DNA of 50,693 nucleotides from an uncultured Bacteroidales bacterium (GTDB lineage: Bacteria > Bacteroidota > Bacteroidia > Bacteroidales > UBA932): the NCBI GenBank assembly GCA_934691625.1, contig CAKUTA010000017.1, positions 1 to 50,693 on the forward strand. Reading direction: 5' to 3'. The notes under the pieces were generated by a model, which saw only the letters and a list, made by a program, of their open reading frames with translations, did no database searches and was not told the origin of the DNA. How positions within the stretch are numbered: position 1 is the stretch's first letter; every line of letters begins with the position of its first letter. Positions 23,712-32,328 of the stretch are shown here, piece after piece. The translations under genes and the position numbers were made by a program.

Positions 23712-25907
23712 CTATTTTGTTACAAGAATGTTGTCGATGAACCAGCGCGAGAAATCTCCGGCTGCAGGTGCACTTGTAAATGTAACCTTGGTGTCGGCTG
23801 TCACGCCTTTTATATTCAGTTTGAAATTAGTGAACTTGTCTGTAGCCAGACCATCTACAGTGACCTCTGTCTTACCGTCGATGGTACCGCCACCTGTGAC
23901 TTTCACGACTACTGATGTAAGGTCTCCCTTCTTGTCGGCAGGTTCGCCAGCTTTCGCATTCGGCCTGTCGGCAGGAGTATGGTAAGCCATCGCATCGAAT
24001 GAGAGCACAAGATCACCTGCTGCCCCGAATGCAGGAGTCGTGAGAGAGCCCAATGAGTTCACATACTCGGCCCTCTTGACAGTCTGTGACTCCACATAGC
24101 CAATCTGCGCATATCCGCGTCTCTGATGTACATTCTCACCGGTCATGCCGTTCTTCTGCGCCTCGCTCCATCTGGAGATGTCGCTACCGCAGAAGTTCAT
24201 CATAGCAGCAAGCCTGTCACCCCACAGATAATCAAGACCTTCAGTCAGATTGTCGAACGGCTCATAATATACCGCGCCAGAAGGAACTGATGTGGATGCC
24301 GAATACTCATCGAACAGAGCCACGCAGCAGGTAAGTCTGACATCAGAACCAAGGCCTGTGGTCGTTGCATTGTTCACAGAGGTATTACCTGTAGCTGTCC
24401 ATCTGAGATACAATGTCTGTCCGGCAGAGAAGCTCACCTCAGGAGTAAGTTTGAAGTCATAGTAATAATAGAATCCGGAGCCTGCCACCGCCTTGTCTAT
24501 AGCGAAGTCCGCGCCAGGTTTCCATGTCTCCTTGTCTGAAGAATACTCCAGTTTCCAGTTCTTCACTGCACCACCGGTTCCTCCGACACCGAATGCCACA
24601 TGGAATGTGGACGGAAGATCTACCTGGAGCGGAATTGTCATATAATATCCGGAGCCGTCATCTCCTGTAAATGACTTGCCAGGGATATTGTCATGGGCTG
24701 CCTCATCGGCCCAGTGCGACATTCGGAACTGGCCTGAACCCGTCATTATAGATGTGGCCTTCGCCTCCATGACTGCGCCAATCTTGTCATCACTGTCCTT
24801 AAGATAGAAGTCCGTTCCGAGGTTTGCATACGTACCGTCCTTCATCACGCTGTATTTCAAGTCCTTGTTCTTCTGCGAGTTCGCATAGAATGACAGGATG
24901 TACGGCAGCTGACGGACACCTATCTTCACTCCGAAGCGCATGCCATTGAACGGCACATCTGAAGATGAAGTAGGAGCAATTTCAGGCACAGCAGCGGCAA
25001 AGCCTCCGATGCCGCCCACAGCGCATGACCCGTCCTTCGCCTGGGACAATGCCAATGCAGACTCCTCTGAGACTCTCAGCCTGATATTGTTACCTTCCTC
25101 GTCTTCAAGCAGAGGACAGTCGCCAAGCACACCAGAAAGACCAGAATCAGTTATCTGAAGCGTAGAGCTCACATACATCGACTCATATTTACCAGAAGCG
25201 AGAGCCGTATAATCGACAGCTACAGGCTTGACCTCAACGGGTGTCACATCAGTGCTGTCTGCCCTGGATGCCTCCAGGACAAGATAGCCGGCATCATTCC
25301 TGTAAAGCACAGCATCAGCCAGAGGTACGGACACCTCGACACCTGCTGCATAAGAAGGCATCTCCGGAAGTGTAACCGTAATGCCGGACTCTGGAGATGT
25401 AAACGAATCCTCGATAGCGATAGAATTCGCGAACCAGTTCTCCGTATTGATATTGGACACCACAAATCCACGCACAGAGCCGTCCGCAGTCAGCTGAACT
25501 TTTTCCCCATTCTTGCTCATTGCCCTGAGCTCGCTGATGGATATGATGCCCCCGTCTTTTGCGGAGGCCTGGCGAATCCGCACTTCTGTTGAAACCGAAT
25601 TGTCAGAAACAGCCTCCAGTTTCAGCTCCGCCTCGCGGGCTTCGCCATCATTAGGACTGATAGTCAGGACCATGTCCGCATTCCCGGTGCTCTGCTCAAG
25701 AGAAGCAGAAATCCAGTCCACAGCAGCGGAAGAGACCTTCCACTTGGTGTTGGATATGACAGAAAGCGTATATTCAGCACCTGAAGCAGCCGATACGATA
25801 GCCTCCTTATCGACCGAAAGCTGCTGGATAGGCATGTCCGGATTCTTATAGCACCCGGAAAGCATTGCCACGACAGCCAGCATTGTCAAATATATTCTAG
25901 TTTTCAT
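23712..25907 (-). CDS. BACON/DUF5689 domain surface lipoprotein
   Basis: 731 residues. Lipobox LSGC with Cys19. A BACON-type beta-sandwich occupies about 30-113 (YTLSVISNTKWKVSS... VRIRQASA). A DUF5689-like region follows (about 120-250, ISISELRAMSKNGEKVQL... VRGFVVSNI). Then come about 450 residues of predicted beta-rich segments ending in a choice-of-anchor-type domain (GDFSRWFIDNILVTK). Such proteins sit in the SusE/F position as surface ligand-binding lipoproteins. The ATG overlaps the SusD stop (TAATG), so translation is coupled. No catalytic residues are evident. Confidence 0.8.
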   Translation of the reverse strand: MKTRIYLTMLAVVAMLSGCYKNPDMPIQQLSVDKEAIVSAASGAEYTLSVISNTKWKVSSAAVDWISASLEQSTGNADMVLTISPNDGEAREAELKLEAVSDNSVSTEVRIRQASAKDGGIISISELRAMSKNGEKVQLTADGSVRGFVVSNINTENWFANSIAIEDSFTSPESGITVTLPEMPSYAAGVEVSVPLADAVLYRNDAGYLVLEASRADSTDVTPVEVKPVAVDYTALASGKYESMYVSSTLQITDSGLSGVLGDCPLLEDEEGNNIRLRVSEESALALSQAKDGSCAVGGIGGFAAAVPEIAPTSSSDVPFNGMRFGVKIGVRQLPYILSFYANSQKNKDLKYSVMKDGTYANLGTDFYLKDSDDKIGAVMEAKATSIMTGSGQFRMSHWADEAAHDNIPGKSFTGDDGSGYYMTIPLQVDLPSTFHVAFGVGGTGGAVKNWKLEYSSDKETWKPGADFAIDKAVAGSGFYYYYDFKLTPEVSFSAGQTLYLRWTATGNTSVNNATTTGLGSDVRLTCCVALFDEYSASTSVPSGAVYYEPFDNLTEGLDYLWGDRLAAMMNFCGSDISRWSEAQKNGMTGENVHQRRGYAQIGYVESQTVKRAEYVNSLGSLTTPAFGAAGDLVLSFDAMAYHTPADRPNAKAGEPADKKGDLTSVVVKVTGGGTIDGKTEVTVDGLATDKFTNFKLNIKGVTADTKVTFTSAPAAGDFSRWFIDNILVTK

Positions 25908-27670
25908 TACTGTTCATTATTAAAGTCCAGTCCATCCTCCCAGCCTGGGTTCTGTTTCACTTTTCCCTGCGTAAGGACAATGTCATCAGTAGGAATCGGA
26001 TACAGGTAGTCCCTGTCCTCATTCCACTTCCTCTCGATATCATAGTTCGCTGTAATATATCCGGATGTGCCGCCTTCAGAAAGATGAAGATCATCAATTG
26101 AAGCATAGACGACACCATCGGCAGCCGCAGGGGCATTGCCTTCATAGATAACGAAATCAATGCTTCCGTTACCGTCGAGGTCATAAGAGCCTGCACCAGG
26201 GAAATACATTCCATAGAACGGACGCTCGAAGCGTTTGCCTTCCTTCCAGCGCATGATGTCCCAGTAGCGGAAGCCCTCACAGAGTAGTTCTACAGTTCTC
26301 TCGCGCCTGATTTCCAGTATGACGCCCTGATTATCGCCTTTCACATTGCTGTAGCCTGTAACAGGATCAAGCAGATATGGATCAGGAGAAGCATTAGCGG
26401 CAGCCATCTCCAGATGAGGCATCTGCACCCTGTCCCTGAGCTTGTTGACAGAGATGTCGAGATCGCTCTGCGTCAATGTACCAAGCTCCGCTTTCGCCTC
26501 TGCATAGTTCAGATAGACTTCTGCCGTACGGAAAAGAGGGATATCATTTTCGGAAGCCTTATAGGCATCATACTTTGTCGCTCCGACATATTTAGTTATC
26601 TGATAGCCTGTTACAGTAGCTGCCATATCAGGGGCAAGCTGTTCAGTCTTGTCAGTCCTGGTATATCCCGGTGTACGGATAGACTGCGCCAGACGCGGAT
26701 CCCTGCTAGAGCATTCCTGCGCAAACTGCATTGTCTTGTATCCTGCCTTGTCTGTAAAACGTGTGCCGTCCGCCATCAGATACATGTTCACGACGTCCTT
26801 CATGAGCCCAAGACGGCCCATAGACACGGAAGTATAGCGTCCGTTGGCATCATGCACAAGTCCAAGAGACTGCGAATAAGCACGTGACAGGATGATTTCG
26901 CTACGGTCCGAGTCAAGAAGATTGAACAAATCCCTATATGGCTGCTTGCCCTGGGAATACAGGACATAGCCTGATGTGCGGATAAATGTCTCACCGGCCT
27001 TTGCAGCTTCCTGAAGGCATTCTTCCCAATCCCCAAGCTCATGGTATTTTCTGTATGTGCCCTCGAAAAGGAAGATTCTGGACTTGAGAGCGAGTGCTGT
27101 CCATTTGGTGACACGATAGACATCTTTCGCCTCAGGAAGATTATCCACCGCGAAGTTAATATCCTCAAGCACCTTATCCATCACATACTTACGGTCATCA
27201 CGGGCTTTATACAGCTCCTGGGAATCAGCATCCAGAGGCTTGTCCACCCATGGCACATCCCCGTAGCGCATGACCTTGTCCAGATAGAACAGCGCCCTGA
27301 AGAATCTGGCGACTCCGAGATACTCGTTTCTTGCAGATAGATCCTCGCACTGGTCAGCATGCTCGATAAAGAAGTTCACGCTTCGGAGAGCTTCCCATTT
27401 CCACGTGCTTGCAGTAGAAGGTACAGTACGCTTTCCGGTAAGTTCTGCCGGCACATCAATTCCGGTTATATAGTCAGCCCTTTCCGCGTATACGGAAGCG
27501 GCCTCAGGCAGCATGGAATAGAAGTCATTTGTATAAAGACGGCACTCATCTTCAGTACGGAAAAACGTTTCCGGAGTCATCTTATCCTTCGGTGTCCTGA
27601 CCAGGAAATCATCGCATCCTGCGGCAAGAACAAGCGAAAGTATTGGCAACAATAAATATATCTTTTTCAT
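25907..27670 (-). CDS. SusD/RagB family outer-membrane nutrient-binding lipoprotein
   Basis: 587 residues. Lipoprotein signal with Cys19 (LAAGCDDFL), the typical N-terminal motif PKDKMTPETFFRTEDE, and TPR-like helices. The hallmark C-terminal RRERTVELLCEGFRYWDIMRWKEGKRFE and closing ...YPIPTDDIVLTQGKVKQNPGW are present. It forms the lid over the SusC transporter whose stop is 10 nt upstream of this start. ATG at 27670 is used; the only longer option starts at TTG. The ligand is unknown. Confidence 0.93.
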   Translation of the reverse strand: MKKIYLLLPILSLVLAAGCDDFLVRTPKDKMTPETFFRTEDECRLYTNDFYSMLPEAASVYAERADYITGIDVPAELTGKRTVPSTASTWKWEALRSVNFFIEHADQCEDLSARNEYLGVARFFRALFYLDKVMRYGDVPWVDKPLDADSQELYKARDDRKYVMDKVLEDINFAVDNLPEAKDVYRVTKWTALALKSRIFLFEGTYRKYHELGDWEECLQEAAKAGETFIRTSGYVLYSQGKQPYRDLFNLLDSDRSEIILSRAYSQSLGLVHDANGRYTSVSMGRLGLMKDVVNMYLMADGTRFTDKAGYKTMQFAQECSSRDPRLAQSIRTPGYTRTDKTEQLAPDMAATVTGYQITKYVGATKYDAYKASENDIPLFRTAEVYLNYAEAKAELGTLTQSDLDISVNKLRDRVQMPHLEMAAANASPDPYLLDPVTGYSNVKGDNQGVILEIRRERTVELLCEGFRYWDIMRWKEGKRFERPFYGMYFPGAGSYDLDGNGSIDFVIYEGNAPAAADGVVYASIDDLHLSEGGTSGYITANYDIERKWNEDRDYLYPIPTDDIVLTQGKVKQNPGWEDGLDFNNEQ

Positions 27671-27680
27671 ATCCAATCAT

Positions 27681-30600
27681 TTAAAATGTCACAGTAACAC
27701 CAAAGGAGAATGTTTTGTAGAACGAATAGGTATCTCCATTCTTGTTGCTTGCGATAGCCAGCAGCTCTGGATCCACATATTTGTTATGCTTCTTTACAGG
27801 GCTGGTGTACCAGAGGTTCTCGCCACTGAAATATACTCTCAGTTTGGAGATCTTCGCCTTCATTGTAACTTTCTCAGGAAGGGTATATCCCAATGTGAGA
27901 TTCTTCAGACGGAGATATGCCAGATTCTGCAGATACCTGTCATTAGTATAGTAAAGAGAACCTGCATTCAATGCTGAATAGCCTCTTGCACGAGGGAAAT
28001 ATGCATCCTTGTTATCCTCAGACCAGACATTGGACATGAAATCTTTGCCCACGAAAGAGACATAAGGGCGGCTGTAAGGTCCCCAGAAATGCATATTGTC
28101 CGAGCCCGGATACCAGTCCTGATGCCCGATTCCCTGGAAGAAGATGGAGAAGTCAATGCCCCTATAGTCAAATCCGCCATGAAAGCCATAGAGGAAGCGC
28201 GGCTGGCTGTTTCCGATGACCTCCCTGTCGCCATGGTCGTCAAGTGTACTTTGGCCGAAACTCAATTCACCATCCCCGTTAAGATCGAGATATTTCATAT
28301 CACCGCCACGGACTCCTGTAACTCCGACAGACTCATAGTAGTCCTTGCAGACCTTGGACATATCCACCTTTGAAGCATATTCTGCCGCCTCCTCGTCAGA
28401 AGAAAACAGTCCACCCACACGGAAGCCCCAGATCTCGCCCAGGCGCTTTCCCTTATATGGTTCGCTGATAAGCCCTGACGGGTTATCTGTCCTGGTGTAT
28501 TTAGCCGTATAGTCAGCAATGTTTCCACCGATATAGTATCCGAACCTCCTCTTTGCCAGCATGAACGAGTCTTTCCATTCTATCTGAAGTTCCCAGCCTT
28601 TGGTCCTGATGTCATTTGCATTTACCTTAGGCTCTGACGCACCATAGATTGACGGAAGTTTCTTTCCTGTTGTAAGGATGCCCTTCGTATCACGGATATA
28701 CATATCTCCAGTGAATGTAAGCCTGTCCTTAAGGAAGCCAAGATCCAGACCAAGGTTCTTTGAAACGACAGTCTCCCATGTTCCGGACGCCACAGGATCA
28801 TCCACAGTCGCATGCCCGGAAAGAGTAGAGCCATCGAAGGTGTAGCTCATCGTTCCCTTGGTATTTATATTCTGATAGTAGTCGTAATAACCGATATTCT
28901 GGTTTCCGAGGGAACCGTATGAAACACGGAACTTGGCGTTGTTCACAAAAGGACGGATACGGTCCCAGAAACTTTCCTCACTTATGCGCCATGCCGCAGA
29001 TGCTGACGGGAAGAAGCCCCAGACATTGTTTCCGACAAATCGTGAGCTGCCGTCATAGCGGCCGTCAATCTCTGCGAGATACTTCCCCTTGAAGTCATAC
29101 GCCGCACGGAAGAAGAAACCGGCCAGAGAGTATTCGCTGATACCACCTGTAAGCTTGCTGACCTCTCCTGTAGCAAGGTTGAAATCCGAAAGGTCTTCAG
29201 AAAGAAGATCCTGCCTTACGACATTGAGATCCTTATAATGACGGGCCTCGTAGTTGAAACCTGCGACAGCAGAGAAATGATGCCTGGAAGCCCATGTATT
29301 GTCGTATGAAAGATATGCGTTCGTCACGTAGTTGTTCTGCTCATAGACAATATCAGACAGCTGGTCCTTGAACGAACTGGTGGATTCCTGCAGAATCTCT
29401 CCAGGATATTCCGAGTATTCCACCGTGCAGTCACGGAACTCGTTACGCAGATATCCGAACTTATAGGAGAAATCAGCATTGAACTTGAGGCGCTTGGTGA
29501 TATCCGCCGTCAATGCCCATGTGGATGTCACCTCGAATGTTCTCTTCCTGCCCCAGTTCTTGCCCTTGAGCATCATCGCACTATATCCGTCCATGATATA
29601 ATGGGAGGACGAGTTCGTGAGAACCGTGTGTGATACTGCCGTGCCATCAGGATTCTCAGGGACGAAGCTGGCGAGTGCATGGAGAATAGGCTTTCTGAAA
29701 TTATTCGCACCGTAGCTGTATGTACCGTTGAAAAGCTTCGTGTTGCTGGAAAGTTTCAGCCAAGGAGTTATCTGCACATCAACCTTAGCCCTGGTATTAA
29801 ATGAAGTATAGTCATCCGGATTCTGCCTCCACACACCGTTCTGACGGTAGAAACGTCCGCTGACCATGTAGGTGACATTCTTGGAGCCACCACGTACCGT
29901 GACATTGTAGTCCTGTGTCGGACGGCTCTCGTCATAGACATAATGATACCAGTCGAAGTTTCCAAGATAGACGTATGAAAGGCGTCCGTTCCTCATCTCG
30001 GTAAGCACCCATGGGCGCTCCGGGTTCTCGGTCTTGTCGTTCCTGCGGTCCCACAGACGCTGATAGTCATACTCGGTATAGCTGGTATAAGGCACACCGC
30101 CCTTGGTCTTCATGAACAAGTCTGCAATATAGGCAGAGTAATATCCCCTGGTCTCGAAGTCTGTAGAGACAGTATTCGCTGAGAATGAGAACCTTCCGTC
30201 GAATGTAACAGTCGGCTTCTGCTCCTTCTTTCCGCTCTTGGTGGTCACGAGAATCACACCGAATGCAGCACGTGCACCATAGATTGCAGCAGATGACGCA
30301 TCCTTCAGGATAGAGATAGACTCGATATCATTGGAGTTGATACGGTCAAGATATGTCTCCATTCCATCGACGAGAATCAGCGGAGAACCACCATTAGGGG
30401 ATGTATTGCCTCGGATGTTGAATGTACTTCCAGCTCCAGGCTGCCCGGAAGACTGTGTGATGTTAAGGTTCGGCACCATACCCTGAAGAGCCTGTCCGAC
30501 AGAAGCCACAGGCCTGTCCTTCATCTCTTCTGCCGATACGGCAGCGACAGCACCGGTAAGGTTTTCCTTCTTCTGCACTCCGTAGCCGACGACCACAGCG

Positions 30601-31211
30601 TCAGAAAGGACATTGTCAGATTCTTTCAGGACAATGTCGTAAGGCATCTTCTCGTTCCCTGTAAGGTGGATGGTTCTGGGCTCGTAGCCGAGATAGTTAA
30701 CCTCGATATCGGCCGGCCATGAGAAGCCTGTGATGGTGTAGGCGCCGTTGACATCTGCAATGCCGACATTCGTGGTACCTGAGATACGCACAGACGCACC
30801 GATGAGCGGCTCACCGGCAGAGTCCACGACCTTGCCTTCCAGACGGGCAGTCTTGGCAGACGGGCTTTTCACCCCCTGTCCGTTTTCCTGCTTATCATCC
30901 TTCACCACTGAGATGTGATGATCATTGATGATGTACTTTACTTTATCTCCGGCGAAAATCTGGTCAAGAACATTGTTGATGGTCCCTCCGGTCACATTGA
31001 CCGAAACCACCCTGTCCATATCGACCTCACCGGCATTGACGACGATAGAGTAGCCGCCTTCCCTATGCAGCTGCGCAATTGCTTCCCGCACAGAGACTTT
31101 CTTCAGGTTCAGCGTGATGCCCTGCGCGTATGATAACACGCAGACAACAGCCGAGACCATAGTCGCCAGGACGTAGCGTCCCAGGCGACGGAATCCGTTA
31201 TCGCTTTTCAT
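27681..31211 (-). CDS. SusC/RagA family TonB-dependent transporter with STN signalling domain
   Basis: 1176 residues. Signal peptide, then an STN domain (about 31-103, ITLNLKKVSVREAIAQLH... IINDHHISVVKD), a carboxypeptidase-regulatory-like domain (about 122-210), and a plug (about 212-345) with TGAVAAVSAEEMKDRPV and ISILKDASSAAIYGARAAFGVI. The barrel ends in FGVTVTF. The STN domain is the part that signals to a FecR anti-sigma factor, and such a gene lies just upstream with an ECF sigma gene. Expression is therefore likely induced by substrate binding. R1 copy 4 separates it from fecR. Confidence 0.95.
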   Translation of the reverse strand: MKSDNGFRRLGRYVLATMVSAVVCVLSYAQGITLNLKKVSVREAIAQLHREGGYSIVVNAGEVDMDRVVSVNVTGGTINNVLDQIFAGDKVKYIINDHHISVVKDDKQENGQGVKSPSAKTARLEGKVVDSAGEPLIGASVRISGTTNVGIADVNGAYTITGFSWPADIEVNYLGYEPRTIHLTGNEKMPYDIVLKESDNVLSDAVVVGYGVQKKENLTGAVAAVSAEEMKDRPVASVGQALQGMVPNLNITQSSGQPGAGSTFNIRGNTSPNGGSPLILVDGMETYLDRINSNDIESISILKDASSAAIYGARAAFGVILVTTKSGKKEQKPTVTFDGRFSFSANTVSTDFETRGYYSAYIADLFMKTKGGVPYTSYTEYDYQRLWDRRNDKTENPERPWVLTEMRNGRLSYVYLGNFDWYHYVYDESRPTQDYNVTVRGGSKNVTYMVSGRFYRQNGVWRQNPDDYTSFNTRAKVDVQITPWLKLSSNTKLFNGTYSYGANNFRKPILHALASFVPENPDGTAVSHTVLTNSSSHYIMDGYSAMMLKGKNWGRKRTFEVTSTWALTADITKRLKFNADFSYKFGYLRNEFRDCTVEYSEYPGEILQESTSSFKDQLSDIVYEQNNYVTNAYLSYDNTWASRHHFSAVAGFNYEARHYKDLNVVRQDLLSEDLSDFNLATGEVSKLTGGISEYSLAGFFFRAAYDFKGKYLAEIDGRYDGSSRFVGNNVWGFFPSASAAWRISEESFWDRIRPFVNNAKFRVSYGSLGNQNIGYYDYYQNINTKGTMSYTFDGSTLSGHATVDDPVASGTWETVVSKNLGLDLGFLKDRLTFTGDMYIRDTKGILTTGKKLPSIYGASEPKVNANDIRTKGWELQIEWKDSFMLAKRRFGYYIGGNIADYTAKYTRTDNPSGLISEPYKGKRLGEIWGFRVGGLFSSDEEAAEYASKVDMSKVCKDYYESVGVTGVRGGDMKYLDLNGDGELSFGQSTLDDHGDREVIGNSQPRFLYGFHGGFDYRGIDFSIFFQGIGHQDWYPGSDNMHFWGPYSRPYVSFVGKDFMSNVWSEDNKDAYFPRARGYSALNAGSLYYTNDRYLQNLAYLRLKNLTLGYTLPEKVTMKAKISKLRVYFSGENLWYTSPVKKHNKYVDPELLAIASNKNGDTYSFYKTFSFGVTVTF

Positions 31212-31237
31212 TGAAAAAAATTAATATTGGTGTTATT

Positions 31238-31400
31238 AGGATCTGTTTTGAAATGATTGAAAAGTTGTTTGAGGTAAAATTCCTTCATCTTCTTCCCGAG
31301 TCCTTAGGTCAGATAGCCACCGCTATCTTCCCAAAATTCTGGGTCGAACCTGAAGTTTTTTACTCTCAAACCTTCAGATAATAATTTCAAAACAGCTTCT
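31238..31400. repeat. R1 repeat, full-length copy 4
   Basis: A 163-bp copy starting 14 nt after the fecR stop (minus strand). Its right end is intact (ATTTCAAAACAGCTTCT); the left is AGGATCTGTTTTGAAAT with two changes. Same orientation as copy 3, 8.6 kb away. It lies between fecR and the SusC gene, where it could end the regulatory transcript. Confidence 0.9.
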
Positions 31401-31414
31401 GAATTGCTTTGAAA

Positions 31415-32320
31415 CTACCTTGAGAAGATATACAGAACGTTGCTCCTGTCGGTTATTCTCATGGAGCCGTCCGCATTAATGGAAGAGAGTATGGCATCCA
31501 GCCCCTCTCCCTCGGTGAACCATGCGTCAAAGCGTCTGCCTGAAAGATTCCCGTCCGCAACGACTATCTGGCGGTTGAAGATTCTTTCCAGGTCAGCCAC
31601 AATGTCGTCAAGACGCTGATCCATGAAATGCAGCGATCCGGCAGTGCTCATCTGGCTGATGAACTCAGGAGAGAAACGCCTCCTGGAGACACCACCGGTA
31701 TGCCCGTCATATTGAAGGACATCGCCAGGACTCATCGAATATGTCACAGATGTGCTGTCAGACGCCACAAGCATCTCCACCAGGCCTTCCGCCAAAGCGA
31801 TCTCCGAACTTCCTGACGAACTGTATGCCCTGAAATCGAACACGGTCCCGAGCACCCTTACAGAAACGGGACCGGAGGTGATGACAAACGGCTTATGCGG
31901 ATTTCTGGAAACCTCTGCGAACACTTCCCCGTCCAGGAATATCTGGCGAAGATCCGACTTGAACTCCGAAGGATATGTGATACGGCTTCCCGGCTTGAGA
32001 AGCAGACGTGTGCCGTCAGGCAGCACTATATCACGGTGCTGTCCTTCAGGAACCGTGACTTCCGACCAGTACACCTTCCGTTCCGAAGCTGACTCATAAG
32101 CGATTCCGCCGAAGAAGAGACCGGCTGCACATGCAGCGGCCGCCACAGCTGCGGACACTTTCAGAGCCACCTTGCGGAATGTGTTTCTCTGTTTTCTGAA
32201 GCCGAGTCTGGAGGCGACAGCCGCATAAGCACGGCGTGCCTCCCCCGACTCATCCTCAGAGTCCAGAGAATCGAAGATGTCCTCAAGCTGAGAGTCTGTA
32301 TATTCCTCTATATTCTTCAT
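31415..32320 (-). CDS. FecR-type anti-sigma factor
   Basis: 301 residues. A cytoplasmic N-terminal region, one transmembrane helix (about 51-71, VSAAVAAAACAAGLFFGGIAY), then the periplasmic FecR domain (VTVPEGQHRDIVLPDGTRLLLKPGSRITYP... FLDGEVFAEVSRNPHKPFVI... VRVLGTVFDFRAY). The C-terminal DUF4974-like segment (HFMDQRLDDIVADLERIFNRQIVV) contacts the STN domain of SusC-type receptors. It holds the ECF sigma factor until the transporter binds substrate. It starts 8 nt after the GH3 gene's stop, so the glycosidase lies between sigma and anti-sigma. Confidence 0.92.
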   Translation of the reverse strand: MKNIEEYTDSQLEDIFDSLDSEDESGEARRAYAAVASRLGFRKQRNTFRKVALKVSAAVAAAACAAGLFFGGIAYESASERKVYWSEVTVPEGQHRDIVLPDGTRLLLKPGSRITYPSEFKSDLRQIFLDGEVFAEVSRNPHKPFVITSGPVSVRVLGTVFDFRAYSSSGSSEIALAEGLVEMLVASDSTSVTYSMSPGDVLQYDGHTGGVSRRRFSPEFISQMSTAGSLHFMDQRLDDIVADLERIFNRQIVVADGNLSGRRFDAWFTEGEGLDAILSSINADGSMRITDRSNVLYIFSR

Positions 32321-32328
32321 CAGCTTCT

